From NCBI RefSeq assembly GCF_029623395.1, contig NZ_JAPYKK010000011.1, positions 56,207-120,206 of the forward strand: a DNA stretch of 64,000 nucleotides, read 5' to 3'. Below the pieces are notes generated by a model, which was given only the letters and a program-made list of their open reading frames with translations, was not told where the DNA came from and did not search any database. The position numbers were made by a program, and so were the translations under genes. Below, in pieces: positions 23,603-33,300 of this stretch (within the stretch, counting starts at the first letter, position 1; every line of letters begins with the position of its first letter). This DNA comes from Sphingomonas echinoides. GTDB taxonomy: Bacteria; Pseudomonadota; Alphaproteobacteria; Sphingomonadales; Sphingomonadaceae.

Positions 23603-25429
23603 TCAGCATGCATCCTGGTGAGACAGGACATCGAGCGCCATGACATGGGCAAGATGCGACAAACCCTGCGGCAAGTTTCCGAGGAACACGCCGGTTGTTG
23701 GGTCCGCCATCTCGGTCATGATGCCGACGCCGCGATCGAGCGCAGCGGTAATCGACATGAATGCCTTTTCCGCTTGATCGCGTTGACCGAGCAACACGCG
23801 CGCCTCGACCATCCAGAACGTGCAGGCGAGGAAACAGCCCTCCTCCGCGTCGACGCCGCTATACCGGTAATGGTACGGCCCGGCACCGAGCTCGGCGTCG
23901 ATCGCGTCGAGTGTTTTCCTAAGTTTCTCATGCCCGTCGAAGCCGAAGCGAACCGCGAGCGCCAGCGAGGCGTCGAGCTTGTCGCTGCCGGGATAGAAGA
24001 CGAATGCCTGCTTCGTTTCGGACCAGCAATGCTGTTCGATCCACGCCGCGATCCGGTCGCGTTCGCGGGCCCAGCGGTCACGGCACGTCGTGGGCAATTG
24101 ACCATCGTCCGCCAGCTCGACAGCACGCGCAAGCGCCTGCCAGCAACTGACCTTGGACATCGTGTAATGCTGCGGATCCTCCAGCTCCCAGATCCCGGCG
24201 TCTTTCTTGCGCCAGGCGTCCGCGCATTGATCGGCAAGGTGCGAGAGCAGTTCGGCACTGGATGGATCGAGGATGTTGCCGCACCCGACAAAACACGAAG
24301 CCGTCTCGAAAATGTCTCCATAGATACCGTGCTGATGCTGGTCCGTCGCGGCATTGCCGATCTGCACCGGCGCCGACCGGCGATAGCCCGGCACGTCGAT
24401 CTCGGTAAGGTCCGGCACCAGTTCGCCACCTAGCGTATAGCAGACGCGCGCGTCATGTTCAGCGAGCCGCTTCAGCAGCCAGGTAAAGGCCGCCTTTGCC
24501 TCGGCCTGCGCGCCGGCGGCCAGGAATGCCTTAATCGTATAGCCCGCGTCACGAATCCATGCGTAGCGATAGTCGTAATTCTTCACCCCGCCGATTCCTT
24601 CGGGAAGCGACGTCGTGGCCGCGGCGGCAATCGCGCCCGATGGCGAGAACAGCAACAGCTTCAGCGCCAGCACGCTGCGGATGAAGGCGGCGCGATGCTC
24701 GCCGTCGTAAACCACACGCGATGCCCAGGCGCGCCATTCCTCATCGGAAAGATCGATACGGTCGTCGATGTCCGCGATCGTGGGAACCACCAGGGGTTCA
24801 TCTTCCCCGGCAACGATCGCAAGCACTTCGCATTGCCCCTGCGTAACGGTGAGCGTGCCTCTGACGGCGTCATCGGCGCGTTCCGACACGAAGCCTTCGC
24901 TATGCCGGAAGAGACCCAGCACCGATCCAACATGGAAGACCGAATGGCGGCCAATCTTCGATTGATACGGGCTAGCACCGTTTGCCCGGCGACCGGGCCG
25001 CATTTCCACCGCGAACGCGACGGTGCCCTCAAGCCCTTCTACCCGCCGCGCCAGTTCCGCCCAGGGCAAGCGGCCAGCCGTGCCGCTGTTCATCGACTCC
25101 GTGACCTTGGCCTGCCCTTCGGCGGTCTTGAAGATAGTCTCGAGAACGTTGCTGTCTGGCCGATACTGCCGCTCGACCTCGAAGGGTTCGGTTGGCGTCA
25201 CGCTGAAGCGACCGCCTTCTTCCGGATCGAGCAGACGATCGAACAGCGGTGGGGAATCGAGATTCGGAACGCACCACCAATCGATCGAACCATCGGCACC
25301 CGACAAGGCAACCGAGCGACCGTCGCCCAGCGCGCCATAATCCTCCAACGCGAGATAGCCGTCGGTTCTGGTTCCACTTGCAGCGGGCTGAGTGGCACGC
25401 GAGAGCAAGCCTGCGAGAAGGCCCGTCAC
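23603..25429 (-). CDS. GH15 glucoamylase-like glycoside hydrolase
   Basis: This 608-residue enzyme belongs to glycoside hydrolase family 15. An N-terminal super-beta-sandwich domain (about 25-235) begins LALEDYGALGDGRSVALSG. An alpha/alpha toroid follows with KNYDYRYAWIRDAGYT, the catalytic-acid region GIWELEDPQHYTMSK and the second Glu in EEGCFLACTFWMVEA. Members act on alpha-glucosidic bonds, such as trehalose or starch oligosaccharides; the exact specificity cannot be assigned. No signal peptide is seen, so it is cytoplasmic. The ATG at 25429 overlaps the stop of the small upstream gene by 4 bp, implying coupling. An internal start near residue 24 is possible. Confidence 0.9.
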   Translation of the reverse strand: MTGLLAGLLSRATQPAASGTRTDGYLALEDYGALGDGRSVALSGADGSIDWWCVPNLDSPPLFDRLLDPEEGGRFSVTPTEPFEVERQYRPDSNVLETIFKTAEGQAKVTESMNSGTAGRLPWAELARRVEGLEGTVAFAVEMRPGRRANGASPYQSKIGRHSVFHVGSVLGLFRHSEGFVSERADDAVRGTLTVTQGQCEVLAIVAGEDEPLVVPTIADIDDRIDLSDEEWRAWASRVVYDGEHRAAFIRSVLALKLLLFSPSGAIAAAATTSLPEGIGGVKNYDYRYAWIRDAGYTIKAFLAAGAQAEAKAAFTWLLKRLAEHDARVCYTLGGELVPDLTEIDVPGYRRSAPVQIGNAATDQHQHGIYGDIFETASCFVGCGNILDPSSAELLSHLADQCADAWRKKDAGIWELEDPQHYTMSKVSCWQALARAVELADDGQLPTTCRDRWARERDRIAAWIEQHCWSETKQAFVFYPGSDKLDASLALAVRFGFDGHEKLRKTLDAIDAELGAGPYHYRYSGVDAEEGCFLACTFWMVEARVLLGQRDQAEKAFMSITAALDRGVGIMTEMADPTTGVFLGNLPQGLSHLAHVMALDVLSHQDAC

Positions 25430-25635
25430 GCCTGTGACCCCGACAGGAGGCTCGACGCCGCGGCAGCGTGATCATCCGGTTCCGCTTTGCTGCTACGCGG
25501 AGCCGCGACGACCGCCGGAGCTTGGGCGACGTCCCGCGCGACGATCTCGCCCTTCCAACCGGCCTTTGCAAAAAGCTGTTCGGTAGCAGACCCGATGCCG
25601 GCGCTATCACCAGAGAAAACGATCGTTTCGGGCAT
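25426..25635 (-). CDS. Small SDR-like N-terminal fragment upstream of GH15
   Basis: This is a 69-residue product with a good GGAG ribosome site. The N-terminus, IVFSGDSAGIGSATEQLFAK, has the GxxxGIG nucleotide-binding pattern of short-chain dehydrogenases, but the protein then ends in a Ala/Ser-rich tail and no catalytic Tyr-x3-Lys follows. It is either a truncated SDR or a small leader whose translation feeds the overlapping GH15 gene (ATGA at 25426-25429). Which of these is true is unknown. Confidence 0.5.
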   Translation of the reverse strand: MPETIVFSGDSAGIGSATEQLFAKAGWKGEIVARDVAQAPAVVAAPRSSKAEPDDHAAAASSLLSGSQA

Positions 25636-26016
25636 GCTCACTCCGGGCGGATGATGGCTAGACGCAGGGCCGGTCGGCCTGCACGAACAGCAAAGTAGGG
25701 AAGGTCCCAACGCAAGAGGATCAAACCCTATCCGTTCTCCGAAGGCAGAAAGATGGTCCGACGCCTGACGCCACCGGCTGCGCGACCCATAGGTCAAACC
25801 GAGCGACACTTAGGCGGAGCGCCAGCCATGCGTCGGACCATGCGATCTCGACAACACTCCGCGCGTCTTGCGGCATTCATTCCCCCTTCCCCTTCAACCT
25901 TCGACGCCCATTCATCTTTGCCCGTCGAAGGGCTGATGCGCGCTCGTGATCGGTGCTGCCCGGGCACGTTATTCCTTGTGGGTCGTTTGCTGCATACCCA
26001 ATCAGCAGGAGCCGAT
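25636..26016. other. Divergent promoter region
   Basis: About 380 bases between the minus-strand GH15 operon and the plus-strand stress SDR. The SDR frame is open through much of it, but its composition there (Arg- and Pro-rich) and the strong ribosome site at 26017 show that it is not coding. Promoters for both directions should be here; I could not assign -35 or -10 elements with confidence. Confidence 0.5.
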
Positions 26017-26892
26017 ATGATTGAAGATCCCCGCACCAGCCAGCCGACGAGTTTTCCCGACGAGCCGCAACAGCCGAGCCCCGGTCTGACGACTGAGATG
26101 CGTACCAAACCGGACCATGGCGAGGATAGCTATGTCGGTAAGGGCCTGCTCGAAGGCCAGGTGGCACTCATAACCGGCGGTGATTCCGGTATCGGTCGCG
26201 CAGTGGCGATTGCGTATGCGCGCGAAGGTGCAAACGTCGCCATTTCCTACCTTTCCGAAGAGCAAACCGATGCCGAAGAGACGCAAAAGTGGGTCGAGAA
26301 GGCAGGCAAGCGGTGCATTCTGTTGCCGGGCGACATCCGCGACAGGGATCACTGCGTAAAGCTCGTCGAACGGACGGTCGCGGAACTCGGCGGCCTCAAC
26401 ATCTTGGTAAACAATGCCGCCGCGCAAACCATGAACGAGGGGCTGGATAGCATCGACGACGACGAGATGCAGGCCGCTTTCTCCGCCAACGTCTTTGCCA
26501 TGATCCGTCTGGCCAAGGCGGCCGCACCGCACATGAAGCCGGGTTCGGCAATCATCAACACGACCAGCGAACAGGCCAAGGTCGCGGGTAAGAACATGAT
26601 CGTTTATGCGGCGACCAAGGGCGCCATCTCGAGCCTGACGGTAGGCCTGTCCAACCTGCTATCTGGGGACGGCATTCGCGTGAACGCGGTTGCGCCCGGC
26701 CCGATCTGGACGCCTATCCAGCCGATCGCAAAGTCCCCGGAGGAATTGGAGACACTCGGCCAAAACACGCCGCTTGGACGCGCCGGACAACCGGGCGAAC
26801 TCGCGCCCGCCTACGTGATGCTAGCGTCGACGGAAGGGAGTTACATGTCCGGCAATGTCGTAGCGGTCACCGGTGGCGTTCCCATTTCCTAA
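26017..26892 (+). CDS. General-stress type SDR oxidoreductase
   Basis: This 291-residue SDR has an N-terminal extension of about 45 residues before the NAD(P) loop. Motifs are LITGGDSGIGRAVA, NNAAAQ, an INTTSEQ catalytic Ser segment, YAATKGA (Tyr-x3-Lys) and PGPIWTP. The extension (PTSFPDEPQQPSPGL) and the motif set match stress-induced SDRs related to YhdF/YhxC of other bacteria, often in general stress regulons. The physiological substrate is unknown. The start is fixed by AGCAGGAG just upstream of the ATG. Confidence 0.88.
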   Translation: MIEDPRTSQPTSFPDEPQQPSPGLTTEMRTKPDHGEDSYVGKGLLEGQVALITGGDSGIGRAVAIAYAREGANVAISYLSEEQTDAEETQKWVEKAGKRCILLPGDIRDRDHCVKLVERTVAELGGLNILVNNAAAQTMNEGLDSIDDDEMQAAFSANVFAMIRLAKAAAPHMKPGSAIINTTSEQAKVAGKNMIVYAATKGAISSLTVGLSNLLSGDGIRVNAVAPGPIWTPIQPIAKSPEELETLGQNTPLGRAGQPGELAPAYVMLASTEGSYMSGNVVAVTGGVPIS

Positions 26893-26905
26893 TTCTGACA
26901 ACCCG

Positions 26906-26940
26906 ACCTCAGCCGACTGCCGTCTGCGGTCAGCTGAGGT
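26906..26940 (+). terminator. Hairpin after the stress SDR
   Basis: ACCTCAGCCGACTGC and GCGGTCAGCTGAGGT form an imperfect 15-bp stem (two mismatched positions) around a CGTCT loop, 14 bases after the stop codon. No T-run follows. Confidence 0.5.
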
Positions 26941-27047
26941 TGAACGCCCCGCGGATCTTGAGACTACTTCAGAGCGGTTAGCTCCCGCACATCGTCGAGA
27001 GTTCAGGCTGTAAGCTGAGCGGCTGAACGGAACCACTGGCCAGAGCA

Positions 27048-28547
27048 TCAGCCGTCAGCTGGGCAATATTGCGCAAGAAAGTCACAATGACGCGGTAGCG
27101 TGCGTACCGTCCTTGATATTCCTCTGGAAAGGTCTGCAAACGATGTTTCCAGATCTGATCCCTTTATCATACTGGCAATGCGATGATGTGCACGCGGCAC
27201 GATGCCTTGTCCGAGCATGACTGAAACCCAGGAATCGATTCTGAACAGGTCGTCCTGTCCCTGCCAAGCGCCGGCCGTTGCGGCAAAAAGAGAAAGGCGT
27301 TCAGCAAGGCTATCAGGAATTGGCATGCTCGCGCAGTCACGCCAGAACGGGGAGTCGGTACGTTCCGTGACGTGGTAATGGAGAATAATGAAGTCGCGTA
27401 CATGCTCCCACTCGTGCCTGGATTGAGTGTTGAAGCGTGAGGCCAGTGCAACGTGATCGTCCCCCCGAAATGGGAACAACTGAATCAGACGGATCACCGC
27501 ATTCATGATCAGATGGATGCTGGTCGACTCGAGCGGCTCGATAAAGCCCGCCGCAAGGCCCAGCGCGATACAGTTCCGGTTCCAGGCCTGCCGTCGCATG
27601 CCTGAACGAAACCGCAGTGGTCGCGGCTCGAACAGCGGGCGGCTATTCAGAGAACCGATCAACGTAACGTGCGCCTCATCGTCACTCATGTGCCGGCTAG
27701 AATAGACAAGGCCGTTACCAGTCCGCGTCTGAAGCGGAATTTGCCAGCGCCAACCGGCGGCATGCGCGATCGCGCGGGTGTACGGCACCGGCGGACCGAC
27801 TGCCTCCGTCTGCACAGCAAGCGCCCGGTCGGTTGTGAGCCATTCTGACCAATCTTCGAACCCGGTCTCAAGCGTGGCTTCGCTCAAAAGCGCGCGGAAG
27901 CCGGTGCAGTCGATGAATAAATCACCCGCGATCTGTTCACCCGACGCCAGGACAAGCGCTACGATATCGCCGCCTTCACCATCGCGCTGGACCTGTTCGA
28001 TGCGTCCCTCAACGCGCCGCACGCCCCAAGGCTCTGCCAACGTCCGAAGGAACCGCGCGTAGGCGGTCGCATCTAGGTGATAGGCGTAGGCCAGCGAATG
28101 GTGTTCATCGTGTCCGAAAAGGCCTGCGCCGGCCGCCTGCTGTTCGAGCGAGTAGTCGCCGTATGCGCCACCGAACCCACGTTCACGTGCCGCGAGCCAG
28201 AAATGCTGAAAGTCGGCGATCGCCACCGACCGACCGACGCTTCCGAATGGATGAAAATAGCTGTCGCCAATCTTGCGCCAGTTCTCGAACGCGATGCCGA
28301 GTTTGAAGGTCGCCTGCGTGGCACGCAAGAACGCGGCTTCGTCGATGCCGAGGAAAGCATGGAAACTGCGCGCGGTCGGAATGGTGGACTCGCCGACGCC
28401 GACGGTGCCAATCTCGTCCGATTCGACAACCGTCACGTTGACCAGCGGCCCGAGCTGGCGGACGATCGCCGCAGCAGCGATCCAGCCGGCGGTACCACCA
28501 CCAGCGACGACGACGCGGGTACGCGGTGCGTCCATGGGTGCCGTCAT
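27048..28547 (-). CDS. Tryptophan-halogenase-like flavin enzyme of the TBDR locus
   Basis: This 499-residue flavin-dependent halogenase homolog has VVAGGGTAGWIAAAAI (FAD site), a catalytic-type lysine in TFKLGIAFENW (Lys79 position of PrnA), WRWQIPLQTR (WxWxIP) and FIEPLESTSIHLI with the conserved Glu. All residues thought necessary for making and directing hypohalous acid are present. The native substrate of this lineage, which accompanies TonB receptors in sphingomonads, caulobacters and xanthomonads, is unknown. The start overlaps the upstream cupin gene by 4 bp. It is the last gene of the operon TBDR - SapC - cupin - halogenase. Confidence 0.88.
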   Translation of the reverse strand: MTAPMDAPRTRVVVAGGGTAGWIAAAAIVRQLGPLVNVTVVESDEIGTVGVGESTIPTARSFHAFLGIDEAAFLRATQATFKLGIAFENWRKIGDSYFHPFGSVGRSVAIADFQHFWLAARERGFGGAYGDYSLEQQAAGAGLFGHDEHHSLAYAYHLDATAYARFLRTLAEPWGVRRVEGRIEQVQRDGEGGDIVALVLASGEQIAGDLFIDCTGFRALLSEATLETGFEDWSEWLTTDRALAVQTEAVGPPVPYTRAIAHAAGWRWQIPLQTRTGNGLVYSSRHMSDDEAHVTLIGSLNSRPLFEPRPLRFRSGMRRQAWNRNCIALGLAAGFIEPLESTSIHLIMNAVIRLIQLFPFRGDDHVALASRFNTQSRHEWEHVRDFIILHYHVTERTDSPFWRDCASMPIPDSLAERLSLFAATAGAWQGQDDLFRIDSWVSVMLGQGIVPRAHHRIASMIKGSDLETSFADLSRGISRTVRTLPRHCDFLAQYCPADG

Positions 28548-29578
28548 CGGTTAAGCCGGTTTAGCAGATAGGCGCGCAACTGACGTGCGCCAGCCTCATC
28601 GAGCGGTGCGAGCGGTCCGCGCGCGGGCACGGGCAAATGCGCTGCGACTGCCTCAGCGTCACCGAATACATAATAGTCGAACATCGCCCGCCATGCGCGT
28701 TTCTCTTGCGCGGGCCGGTCCCGCAGGCTGAGGAATGCATGCAGCACCGTATCCATAGGCGTATCCATGAATGTGGGTACCGGATTCCACCAATAGTTCA
28801 CCAGCACATTGAAGTCGTCCAACGCCTCGACATGATGCCACCACAACGCCGGGTAAACGATGACGTCCCCAGCCTCGAGTTCTGCCACCGATCCGGCGGC
28901 AAGTGCGGCGGCGAAGCGGGGATAGGCTGTTAGATCAGGTGCGGTGAAATCAACCATGCTGACCACCTGCCCGCCGGGCGTGGGGGCAAGCGGACCGGGA
29001 TACAGGTTCGCGACTTGATCCGGCGGGAACAGCGTAAATCGCCGCCGTCCAACCGCACAGACCGCAGCATTGTTCGACATGTCGTGATGCGCAGACGCGA
29101 TCGTGCGGTTTCCGATCCAGATGCTGGCGAGCGGCGGGTGGTGATTGAAGACCGGGCCGTATGGCAGCAGATCGTTCTCAGCACGAAAACCGGGAAGATA
29201 GTCGTCAAGATCGGTGGAGCCGAGATAATAGGCCGGCCCCGCGACGTCGCCCAGTTGGCCAAGCAGAAGATCAAGAAAGTCGCCCAGCGAGATCCGCTTG
29301 GCGGTGAAATTCAAGGCCGTGGCGGTCTCGTCATAATGGAAGCGCCCCTTGATCGCAGGATCGCCGACATATCCTGTAACTGGGCGGTCCGTGTCGAACC
29401 GACGAAGATAGGCGGCGGCTTCTCGAGGCGACGCACGTCCGGCCTGGACTAACGGCCAGTCGGCGGCAAGCCCGCGCAGGATCACAGGTTCGTCGAGTGC
29501 TAATAAAGCTTCTAAATCGACGACGCCGGTGCCCTCGATCTCCCGCACCCGTCGCGATACCCGCAGGCGCTCAGCCAT
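28544..29578 (-). CDS. Cupin_8/JmjC-like Fe(II) dioxygenase-type protein
   Basis: This 344-residue protein of the cupin_8 (FIH-like) family contains EPVILRGLAADWPLV (N-terminal domain), an iron-binding HHDMSNN motif (His-x-Asp), GRRRFTLFPPDQ, and PALWWHHVEAL (distal His). This supports a 2-oxoglutarate/Fe(II) hydroxylase fold. Its substrate could be a protein, including a TonB receptor or SapC, or a small molecule; this is inference. It overlaps the SapC gene by 8 bp and the halogenase gene by 4 bp, so all are translated together. Confidence 0.83.
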   Translation of the reverse strand: MAERLRVSRRVREIEGTGVVDLEALLALDEPVILRGLAADWPLVQAGRASPREAAAYLRRFDTDRPVTGYVGDPAIKGRFHYDETATALNFTAKRISLGDFLDLLLGQLGDVAGPAYYLGSTDLDDYLPGFRAENDLLPYGPVFNHHPPLASIWIGNRTIASAHHDMSNNAAVCAVGRRRFTLFPPDQVANLYPGPLAPTPGGQVVSMVDFTAPDLTAYPRFAAALAAGSVAELEAGDVIVYPALWWHHVEALDDFNVLVNYWWNPVPTFMDTPMDTVLHAFLSLRDRPAQEKRAWRAMFDYYVFGDAEAVAAHLPVPARGPLAPLDEAGARQLRAYLLNRLNR

Positions 29579-30275
29579 GGGCCTCCTTTCGAAGCTTCCG
29601 ATCGATCAGGTGGCGAAGGTTGCCGAGCGACGAAGCGATCCAAAGGGCAGGACGCAAGAAGTCGTCCCGGTGAAGCCGTGCCAAAGCTTCGCCGTCAAGC
29701 GCAGCCAATCGCCCTGCATCGACGGTGAAGCGATGGGGAATGTCATAGCGGCGCCCATCAGCAAGATCGAGTTGCAGTGTGGCGGGTTCAAGCAAGTCAG
29801 CGGCAGCGAACGCTTCGAACATCCGTTTTTCGGTTTCCAGACCGACATAGATCCTTTGTAACATCGCCGAGACGTAATCGAGCAACGGGCCGTTCCCGCC
29901 GAGGTCACGGAAAACCGGCTCGCCAGTCCTGCCGACGCGGGGATGGTCCAGTTCGACGTGGATCATGGGTTCGCCATCGGACGACACGCCAATCGAAAAG
30001 GGTCCACGCGCCCGAGCCGCCGGCACGTACCGCGCATCCCACCGTTCACCGTCGAGAAACAGGTTCTCATCAGGATCGAGGCCCAACAGGACTGTGGCGA
30101 AAAGAGAACCGTCGTCATCTCTCCGTATCAGGATCGCATAGTCGCGCTGCAGCTCCTCAAACTCAGGCGGAAAGACCCGCGTCTGATTGATCGCGTCGCC
30201 GTAGCGCGCGTGATGTCCGACTGCGACACGCAGGTCCCGGTGGTCGACGTTGTTGAGCAAGACCGGAGACGTCAT
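29571..30275 (-). CDS. SapC family protein
   Basis: This 234-residue cytoplasmic protein matches the SapC family: N-terminal VDHRDLRV, FPPEFEELQRDYAILIRRDD, a LLGLDPDENLFLDGERWDARYVPA stretch and the C-terminal DGEALARLHRDDFLRPAL. SapC homologs are found next to TonB receptors and halogenase-like proteins; the name comes from surface-layer-related genes, and no biochemical function is proven. It begins 54 bases after the TBDR stop and overlaps the cupin start by 8 bp. The family is unrelated to the peptide-uptake permease also called SapC. Confidence 0.85.
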   Translation of the reverse strand: MTSPVLLNNVDHRDLRVAVGHHARYGDAINQTRVFPPEFEELQRDYAILIRRDDDGSLFATVLLGLDPDENLFLDGERWDARYVPAARARGPFSIGVSSDGEPMIHVELDHPRVGRTGEPVFRDLGGNGPLLDYVSAMLQRIYVGLETEKRMFEAFAAADLLEPATLQLDLADGRRYDIPHRFTVDAGRLAALDGEALARLHRDDFLRPALWIASSLGNLRHLIDRKLRKEAHG

Positions 30276-30329
30276 GAAATCATCCTAGACGAGAAGGCCG
30301 CTGGGGTCAGCGGCCTTCCCGATAGTTCG

Positions 30330-33300
30330 TTAAAAGCGGTATCGGGCCCCGACTAGGTATCTCGCGGACCCTTCCGCCAGGTACCAGATGTTGCTCTCGT
30401 CACGACCGTACGACCGCACTCCCTCCTCGGTAAGATTGATCGCCTCGAACCCAAGTGCCAGACGCGGCGTGAGATCAAAGTTCACCGACAGATCGAGCTG
30501 CCCATAAGGCGCGGTGAACACCGGATTGCGATCGCCGCCGCGGTTGATACCGCTCAGGAACTTGTCGCGCCAGTTGTACGACAGCCGCGCCGAGATGCCA
30601 CGCTTGTCGTAGATCAGGGTCGCATTGGCGGTATCTGAGAGGCCTACCAACGCAAAGGTGTTGACGCTCGGATCTGCGGCAACGTCGATACCGATATTGC
30701 CGCGAACTAGCGTGTAGCTGGCTGCCACGCCGAAGCCCGTGTTTCCAAGGAAATACTGTCCGGCAAGTTCGAAGCCATAGATATGCGCATCCTGATTATT
30801 GATCGGCGTATTCACCGCGAAATTGAACAGCGGATCCTGTCCGTTGGCGGTGACGTCGTACTGACCCAAGACCTGATCTACGAACCCCTGGTTCAACGCA
30901 CGACTCTGCGTGTTGTAGTTGGCCGCAAACTGAGCGTTCGTCGTCGCCACGTTGCCCGCATTCTGCTGCAGCAATGCGGTGTAGGTAAACAGATTTACGT
31001 CAGTAATGTCAGCATTGAACGTGCCCGCCAACTGCTGGCGCGCAGTACCGGACCGCGTTCCGGCGGTACCGGAGGTGGGATCGCGCAGGCCAAACAGGTT
31101 ACGGTTGACCACCGTCTGGCCGATGAAGTTATGGACCTGCTTGTTGAAGAAGCCAGCAGACAGGAAAACGTCTTTTCTCGGATACCATTCGAACGAGACG
31201 TCAATGTTGTCCGATGACAGTGGGTCGAGATCGGTATTATGCGCGGTGCCCGTCGCTATGCCACCGATCGCCGTCGGGCGGCCCGGACTGCCAACGTTGG
31301 TCGAGGCAAATAAGTCGCCATAACCAGCCCGTGAGATCGTCTTGCTGTACGAAGCCCGTGCAAAGAGGTTACGGATGACCTCGAACTTGGCATCCACCGA
31401 CGGGAGCCAGTTGCTGTAGCCGCCACGCGAAGACAATGTCTGGCGATCGGACGTGTTTGCCACGAAAAAGTCGTTGTCCGCAGTCCACACGATTGCAGTG
31501 GGTACCGGCTGAAGCGAAACCGCCCGCACTTTGGTATTCTCGTACCGTACGCCGGCGACCAATTGCGCGTTATGATCGAAAAGCTTGCCGTTCCACGCCC
31601 CTTGGACATAGCCCGACCAGACATTCTCGCGGACGCGGTTGTCGTCATTCGCGTCGATGTTGTTGGCGTGGTTCACGCCGTCGTTCGTCACGCCAAGATA
31701 ATAGTCGTACAGCGTATTGTAGAGCTTTGTGGCATCCTGTGTGCGGAACGCGACCAACGTGTTGGCGTCCGGTTTTCCATCGTTGTGTTCGAACTTGCAT
31801 ACGTTGCAGAACTGAAACACCTGACCGGGGGCGAGCCGTGCAACGTCGGGCGGCAGCGAATTGCCCCAGTCACCCAGGACCTGGCGAGTATTGTATTGCG
31901 TCTGCCGCGTGTCCGTGGTGCGGTAATCGACGCCGGCATCGACGCGGAGTTGATCGTTCAACACCCAACCCGCATCTGCGCGCAGTTCTTTAACCCGCTG
32001 CGTCTGATTGGACGCGAACTGACGTTGCACCGCGCTCGACAGATCCCCGAGATCGATCACGCCGTTGCCGTTGCCCTTGATAAAAGCCTGGCCGGTCGGC
32101 GTCGTGCTGGTCGAGCCGTCGTTGATGGCGATCGTCTGTTGCGGGAAACCATCCTTTCCGAGCGTTAGCGAATGCGCGGCAACGACCGGCGCATTGAACG
32201 CGACAGTGGTCGACGTCTGACCATTGGGGTTGTCGGGAGAACTATCCGCCCGACCGATGTGGCCATCGATCGCCAGAGTGAAGCGTTCAGTCGGCTTCCA
32301 CTCGATGTTGCCCCCAAAATCGTACAGCTTGTTCTTCTGTGCGCGATACGCTTGCTCAAATGCTTCGTCCTTCACGCCGTTGATGGTTTCCGAAAGGAAG
32401 CTCGTCGTCGCAATGCCGTTGCTGGCGTCGTCGAACGTGACCACGCCGAACGGGCGATTGAACCAGTTGGACTGGGTCGATCGACGTTCGGATTGACGCA
32501 GCTGAGCGTAGAGGCCGTCTGCCGTAAGGGTCAGCGTGTCGGTCGGGCGGAATTGCAGAACGCCAGATCCGTTGATGCGCTCGCGGCTCGCCTCAGAAAA
32601 GTGATAGCGGGAGTCATTGGGCACCGAGACCAGAACGTTGCCGTTGGTCGGACGGTTGTTGATTACTGTCTGACCGTTGACGAACCCGTTGCCAGGATTC
32701 AGGAAGTCGGTGAGCGACCGGATGTTCCAGTTGTCGGGCGCGACGCTGGAGAAGCTGAAGTTGCGCTTCTGGTAGCTTCCGAACAGCGAAACGCCGAAGC
32801 GCTGATTAGGATCGCTCCAGCTCGCAGTACCGGAAACCTCGGGCGTTACTCGCGCGCCGCAGTCGAAACAGTCTGACGAGCTGTTGTCGTATGCGCCCTT
32901 GACGCCTAGCGAGCCGAGCAGGCCCGTGTCCCTGGAGTCGAGCGGACGACGGCTGACGACGTTCACGGCCGCTCCGATGCCACCCGAGGGGATCGCGGCG
33001 CGGCCGGTCTTGTAGACCTCCAACGTCTTGACGCCTTCGGAAGCGAGGTTGGAAAAGTCAAACGACCGACCGAAGCCACCAGCACCATCGCCGCCTTGGT
33101 CACCGCCCACTGCAACGATGTTCGACGTCGCAAGCTGACGGCCGTTGAGCGTAACAAGATTGTACTGAGCGCCAAAGCCGCGGACCGTAACGGTTGAACC
33201 TTCGCCGTTACGACGATCGATCGACACGCCCGTGATGCGTTGCAGCGATTCCGCCAGATTGGTGTTGGCGAACTTGCCGATGTCCTCCGCGCTGATCGCG

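Noticed and set aside
24455..25471. A 338-codon plus-strand frame opposite the GH15 gene
   Set aside because: The GH15 gene on the minus strand has all catalytic motifs; this is a shadow.
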